Below, piece after piece: positions 60,189 through 64,000 of a stretch of DNA of 64,000 nt. Both the position numbers and the translations under genes were made by a program. The notes beneath the pieces are model-generated. The model was not told where the DNA came from. It did no database searches and saw nothing but the letters and a program-made list of their open reading frames with translations. The first letter of the stretch is position 1. Every line of letters starts with the position of its first letter. This DNA comes from Archilochus colubris. Taxonomy: Eukaryota > Chordata > Aves > Apodiformes > Trochilidae. Location: positions 1,683,269 through 1,747,268 of the forward strand of contig CM041102.1 of assembly GCA_023079485.1 (NCBI GenBank), written 5' to 3'.

Positions 60189-62140
60189 GACAACTCCCCC
60201 ATGAGACACTCCATAAAGCTCAGATGGTTCCTCTGTCTCTCATCCCTCACTGTGCTGGCAGAGTCCCTGGGTCTGAGCAGATGGATGAGCAGGGACATTT
60301 GTCACTTGCAAATGAGGGCTCTGCCCTCACCTCTGGAGGAAGAATTCCCTCCTGCATCCTCCTGCCAGCTCCTTTCCTGCCTTCTCTGCTCAGGAATCTC
60401 AGTGGAAGCAAACAGGGGCTCTGTGGCTCCCCGGGGGTGACTTTTGGCCCCAAGAATCCCATTGGGATCCTTCTTTTCCCTTGTGTCCTCTGAAGGGAAG
60501 GGGGGTTTGCCCACTGCTCTTCCAGAATCACCAGAAGGAATTGTTTTATTAATGCTGGGACTTTTTTTTTAATATAAGAGTCCTGTTTTGGGATTCATTC
60601 CACCCTGAAAAGCTGCTCTGGGATGGGCTTGAGAGGTTTTAGGTTGTTTTGAGACAAAATTTTTGAATAAAAATGATAAAATCATTTGATATCAGGAGTT
60701 GTTAAGGAGTGGGCCTGGGTGCTGCTGCAGCCCGTGCTCTTTCATTGACAATGTAGTAAAATATAATACATCAAGACATCAGATCTATGCTATAAATGTA
60801 TATTATTATCTATGTTATAAAAGTTTATTGTTATCTCTCTTCAAAGCATTAGTTTCTACTTCATTTGCTCTTCCTCGTGTGGCACGGAGTGCTCAGATAG
60901 CTGGGACTGAGACATAAAGGTACAAGCAGCACTGCAAGAAGATCCATACCACAAATCACTACTGGAGCACGTGTCAGAATATAATCAGAATTTTGGGTAA
61001 CTCAGGAGGAGTCACCAGACCCAAAGCATGTGTGATTTTTGTTAAAAAGGCTCAGATATGTTTGCAGAGGAAGGAACTGGGTTCACTGTCTAGAACTGGA
61101 CACCAAGGAGAGCAGCTCTCACAGACTGAATTTTTTGGGATGCTCCAAGAAACCTCCTGGATCTGCTTTTCCCTTTTGACCACAGGGAAGCTACACAGTC
61201 TGGATGTTTTCCCAAAGTTCCATCTTATCTGGGGGACTTAAATGTGAGTCCTCCCATCATCTTGAAGGGTTGGCCAAGGCTGCTGAAACATCTCCTGGTT
61301 CCCAGTTACTTCCAGAGGGAAGGAACTGGTCGTGCCATTGGGCTGAGAGGAGAGAGAATGGGAGAGAGGAGGGGAGAAAGCACCAGCAGCTTCATTCATG
61401 GGGGGGATGCAGGCACTGCCAAGCATCATTATGAAAATTCTTCCTTCTCATAAGATATTAAACTCTCCTCTTGGCAGGTCCCCTGACACAGTCAGTGTTT
61501 TCAGTGAAAATACACGAGGCACTGAATTCTTTAACCTCAGTTCATTTCTCTGTATATTACTCTGTTAATAGTCCTGGGAAATACACAAAAAACCCAAAGC
61601 TGTGTCTGTGCTCCAGCAGGGATCTTGATGTTTAGGGTGGCTCTTGGCAATGAGTCTCCTGGAGAAGATGGGGGAAATAAATGAAAGGGGAGAGAAATCA
61701 GGAAGGGTTGATTTTTCTGAATTTAATTAGGCATTGAAATCAAGGCCAAGGTTTGGACAATGTCTTCCTAAATCTGTCTGTCTGCCAATTACCTCTTTAA
61801 ATTTCAAACCTTTGAGGTTTGACTCTTTCCAGAAGGAGTGCTAGTTATCAGCTCTGGATTTCAGTTCCTTCTCCAAGTCAAGATTTTACTCACTTCTTGT
61901 CACCCAAGAGAAGGTTGACATGGCTTAAGGATGGGGTTTGCTTCCAAGATGTTACTGCCCATGAGGTGGGACTACACTAAATGAAAAAAATAAGTGTTTT
62001 TGGTCTGCAAAAGATGTAAACTGAAGTGTTGTGAAAGGAGATGTGGAATGATAACATTTCAAACAGCCTCCAAATGGGAGTGAGCAGAACTCCTGCAAAG
62101 GTGTCTCAGATACACCTGATTCACCTTCTTACTAGGCTAG
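60189..62140. other. Non-coding stretch with short tandem repeat
   Basis: No gene recognised. At 60783-60838 an imperfect 25-bp tandem repeat (ATCTATGCTATAAATGTATA…, then ATCTATGTTATAAAAGTTTA…) shows two full units and the start of a third. Frames up to 111 codons overlap on both strands. Confidence 0.58.
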
Positions 62141-62149
62141 GAGCAGGCT

Positions 62150-62495
62150 TACAGTGATCACTGAGGAAAACTGTGCAATAAGTTTATTGCTTATGATCCT
62201 CAGTGTAGCTGCAAGAGGCTGGATGGTCATTTATCTTGTTGTAGCTATAAATTTTATTCCTATCTCTTGGTCTCGGTATCTTTCTTCTAGAACGCAATAT
62301 TTAATTAATAAAGAATTTTCCAAAAATCCAGTTGATGAGAACTGGTTCACTACATCAGCCTAAGAAGTAGAAAACTCATGTAAATCTCATATTGGTAGCA
62401 GATGAGCTGCCTGTGAGACAGACCTTTTGACCGGAAATCCTTAGTCCATGATTCCGATTGACAAAGAACAATCAAAACACAATCAGGGCCAATTC
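62150..62495. promoter_or_regulatory. SOX-site-rich enhancer-like stretch
   Basis: The stretch is non-repetitive and AT-rich but keeps CpGs (GGTCTCGGTATC near 62268, AGAACGCAAT near 62290, GACCGGAAATCC near 62430, TTCCGATTG near 62453). It ends with ACAAAGAACAATCAAAAC, which has SOX/TCF-type cores ACAAAG (62461-62466) and AACAAT (62467-62472), followed by a third ACAAT at 62479-62483. TTTAATTAATAAAG near 62302 adds homeodomain cores. The combination fits a conserved developmental enhancer; proof needs alignment. Confidence 0.33.
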
Positions 62496-62769
62496 CCAGG
62501 AAGACAGAGAAAGAAATTGTTTTCAATCAATAACGTGCCAGACATGATGTGCCTTGTTCTCAAAGAGCCACGTCCTTGGGGACTGGATGTCTCTGGGCAT
62601 GTAGAACATGATGGATTGTGATCAGAGTCCTGTGATTTATAGCCCAGTGGCACACACAGACCCCAGTGAGAATGCAGCCTCTGTTGTATGGAACTCTGCT
62701 GGTGGACTGAAAAGCTCATCTTGTAAATGCATCAGAGAGGTTGAGAGGTTTGTCTGTTGCATGGTGGTA

Positions 62770-62870
62770 CAAAAAATGAAGAAAAGGGGTAAAGTGGTTT
62801 GCTCACAGTTAGGCAAGAAGCGTGTGGCACTGATGGAGATGACCCCTGATTTCCCATGGCCAGCCCCTGT
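62770..62870 (-). repeat. MIR-like relic
   Basis: AAAGTGGTTTGCTCACAGTT AGGCAAGAAGCGTGTGGCA (about 62791-62829) follows reversed MIR TTAAGTGACTTGCCCAAGGTCACACAGCTAGTAAGTGGCAGAG. GATGACCCCTGATTTCCC follows in the place of the GGATTCGAACCCAGG part. Confidence 0.5.
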
Positions 62871-63380
62871 GGCTTCATTCCTGCTCTGTATTCTCCAAGC
62901 ACTGCAAAATGGAAGTTGTTTTCAGATTCTGTCATCCAGCTGCATCCTGATCCTCCAAGCATTCCCATGGGTACAGATAAGAAAGTTCTGGCACTGGGCT
63001 GCTCACTGGGATTGCTGAGGGAGATGCTAGCAAGGTCCTGGCTCCAACAGAATCAGTGATAGTGGAGCATCTGTCCTGATTTCTGCTCCCACTGGCTCTT
63101 GCAAATAGTTGATTTTGGCCAGTAAAACCTGAAAGGTGTTTCAAAGCTCCATCACTTTTTTTTTTTTCCCTTTTCCCCCTTTTTTTTTTTTCTTTTTAAA
63201 TTTTTCTCTTCATTTTCTTTATAGCTTAAATCATGGCAGCTTTCCTTTGGAGTTAAGACCATTCATGGCTGGACTCGGGGCACCTCAAGGCAACCTCTAT
63301 TTGTGCCTATCTACAGAAGAAGAAAAAAAAGTTCCATTTTCCAAAAATTCCTCCCACTTCCTCTTCCCTGCCTGTGCCCC
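62871..63380. other. Non-coding stretch with T-rich tracts
   Basis: No gene recognised. Two T-rich tracts with C interruptions occupy about 63157-63225. Confidence 0.6.
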
Positions 63381-63384
63381 TAAC

Positions 63385-63520
63385 CACGGCTGTATACGCA
63401 GTTAATTGAAATGGTGTTTGTTTTATCTTGAATAACCTCCCAATTGATTGAGGTGGTGGACAGCAAGACTCCAGAGTCATTTACATACCTGTGCACGGAG
63501 CAGTAATTTCTAGAAGGCTT
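63385..63520. promoter_or_regulatory. Enhancer-like stretch with AATTGA cores
   Basis: ACCACGGCTGTATACGCAGT TAATTGAAATGG at about 63384-63415 has two CpGs beside a homeodomain core. CAATTGATTGAGG follows at about 63442-63454. Texture is like a conserved non-coding element; no coding content. Confidence 0.28.
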
Positions 63521-63660
63521 TCCACTGCCTTTTTTTTTATTTTTATTTTATTTTTGATTTTTTTTCCCCCTTCTCCCTGAAGAGCTGCCCTCCCCTCTAC
63601 ATGCCTACATCTGTACCTCTCTCTCTGGAGATATTCACCTTCACAGAGATCTCCCCACAG
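63521..63660. repeat. T-rich low-complexity tract
   Basis: A T-rich tract with A and C interruptions covers about 63532-63572, between two enhancer-like stretches. It is followed by C/T-rich DNA with no feature recognised. Confidence 0.8.
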
Positions 63661-64000
63661 TCCATTCACTCTGCCTGCAACTGTCCATTTGCTGCTCGTT
63701 TGAGATCTTATGTTACCCGGGGTGGTAAGAGTCCTGGCACTCTTCCCTCCAGAAGAAAAACAGTCTGATTGGGGAGTGCTTGCTGCCTACAAGGCCCCGA
63801 TTGTGTGCGGCTGCCGAAAAAGTAACAAATGCAAAAGTTTAATTACGTTGGATGCTTGGTGGCTGCTTTGCAAATCTTTTATTTGTTTTGAGAAGTGCCC
63901 CAGCAGCAGCACTAAATTTTGTGTGCATTTGGGGAGCCCGGTGTACCACTTAGGCTGGGGGAGGGAAGAGGGTCTAATTAACTGGGCTGCTGTCAAGCTA
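63660..64000. promoter_or_regulatory. Strong conserved-element candidate, runs off the edge
   Basis: This stretch keeps CpGs at TTACCCGGGG, GGCCCCGATTG, TGTGCGGCTGCCGAAAAAG, AATTACGTTGG and AGCCCGGTG. It also has TAATTA cores at 63840-63845 and 63975-63980, a POU-like TTTGCAAAT at 63867-63875, and AACAAATGCAAAAG nearby. It is neither low-complexity nor recognisably repetitive, and both strands are full of stops. This combination is typical of deeply conserved developmental enhancers. It is cut by the window end, so its extent is unknown. Confidence 0.42.

Noticed and set aside
1..64000. CRISPR array, phage, plasmid or bacterial operon
   Set aside because: No regular spacer-repeat array, no bacterial ribosome-binding sites and no dense coding; the window is vertebrate nuclear DNA.

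Overview
The window looks like nuclear DNA from a vertebrate, most likely a bird, and almost all of it is non-coding. The best evidence for a bird is a complete solo LTR at 58525-59293 that matches the avian ERVL LTR layout as I remember it: a start like TGTCCTGGTTTGGGCC, a CRE-like site just before a TATA box, an ATTAAA poly(A) signal, and 5-bp target duplications. Supporting signs are worn CR1-like and MIR/CORE-SINE-like relics, low repeat density, moderate AT richness, and no Alu or young L1 that I could recognise. The genus or order cannot be named from the sequence alone.

No intact protein-coding gene, tRNA, rRNA or snRNA was recognised. Open frames are short (at most 215 codons), often overlap antisense, and show no family motifs, as expected of chance frames. 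The window could lie between genes or inside a large intron. The only convincing protein homology is a broken reverse-transcriptase relic of a Ty3/gypsy-type retrotransposon on the minus strand at about 29975-30540.

Layout: 1-20.9 kb is non-coding, with a few short stretches rich in homeodomain- or POU-type sites (about 2.8, 13.6-13.8 and 17.6 kb). 20.9-29.9 kb is non-coding, with tRNA-derived SINE relics and a GGAAT/GGGAT microsatellite. 30 kb holds the gypsy relic, with an imperfect palindrome at its edge. 31-58 kb is mostly anonymous sequence with MIR-like relics (36.4, 47.2, 50.5 and 52.0 kb), CR1-like relics (37.6 and 39.3-39.6 kb) and simple repeats. 58.2-59.7 kb is the most structured part: a CpG-containing shore, the solo ERVL LTR, then a CpG-rich promoter-like block with a tandem YY1-like element, two CCAAT boxes, an RFX X-box and an ATG in a strong Kozak context. 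60-64 kb has A-rich low-complexity DNA, a MIR-like relic and several CpG-containing, SOX/homeodomain/POU-site-rich stretches that look like conserved enhancers, densest at the right edge.

The parts with a plausible function are the promoter-like block at 59.3-59.6 kb, the LTR promoter about 0.5 kb upstream of it in the + orientation, and the enhancer-like stretches. Which gene they serve cannot be read from this window.
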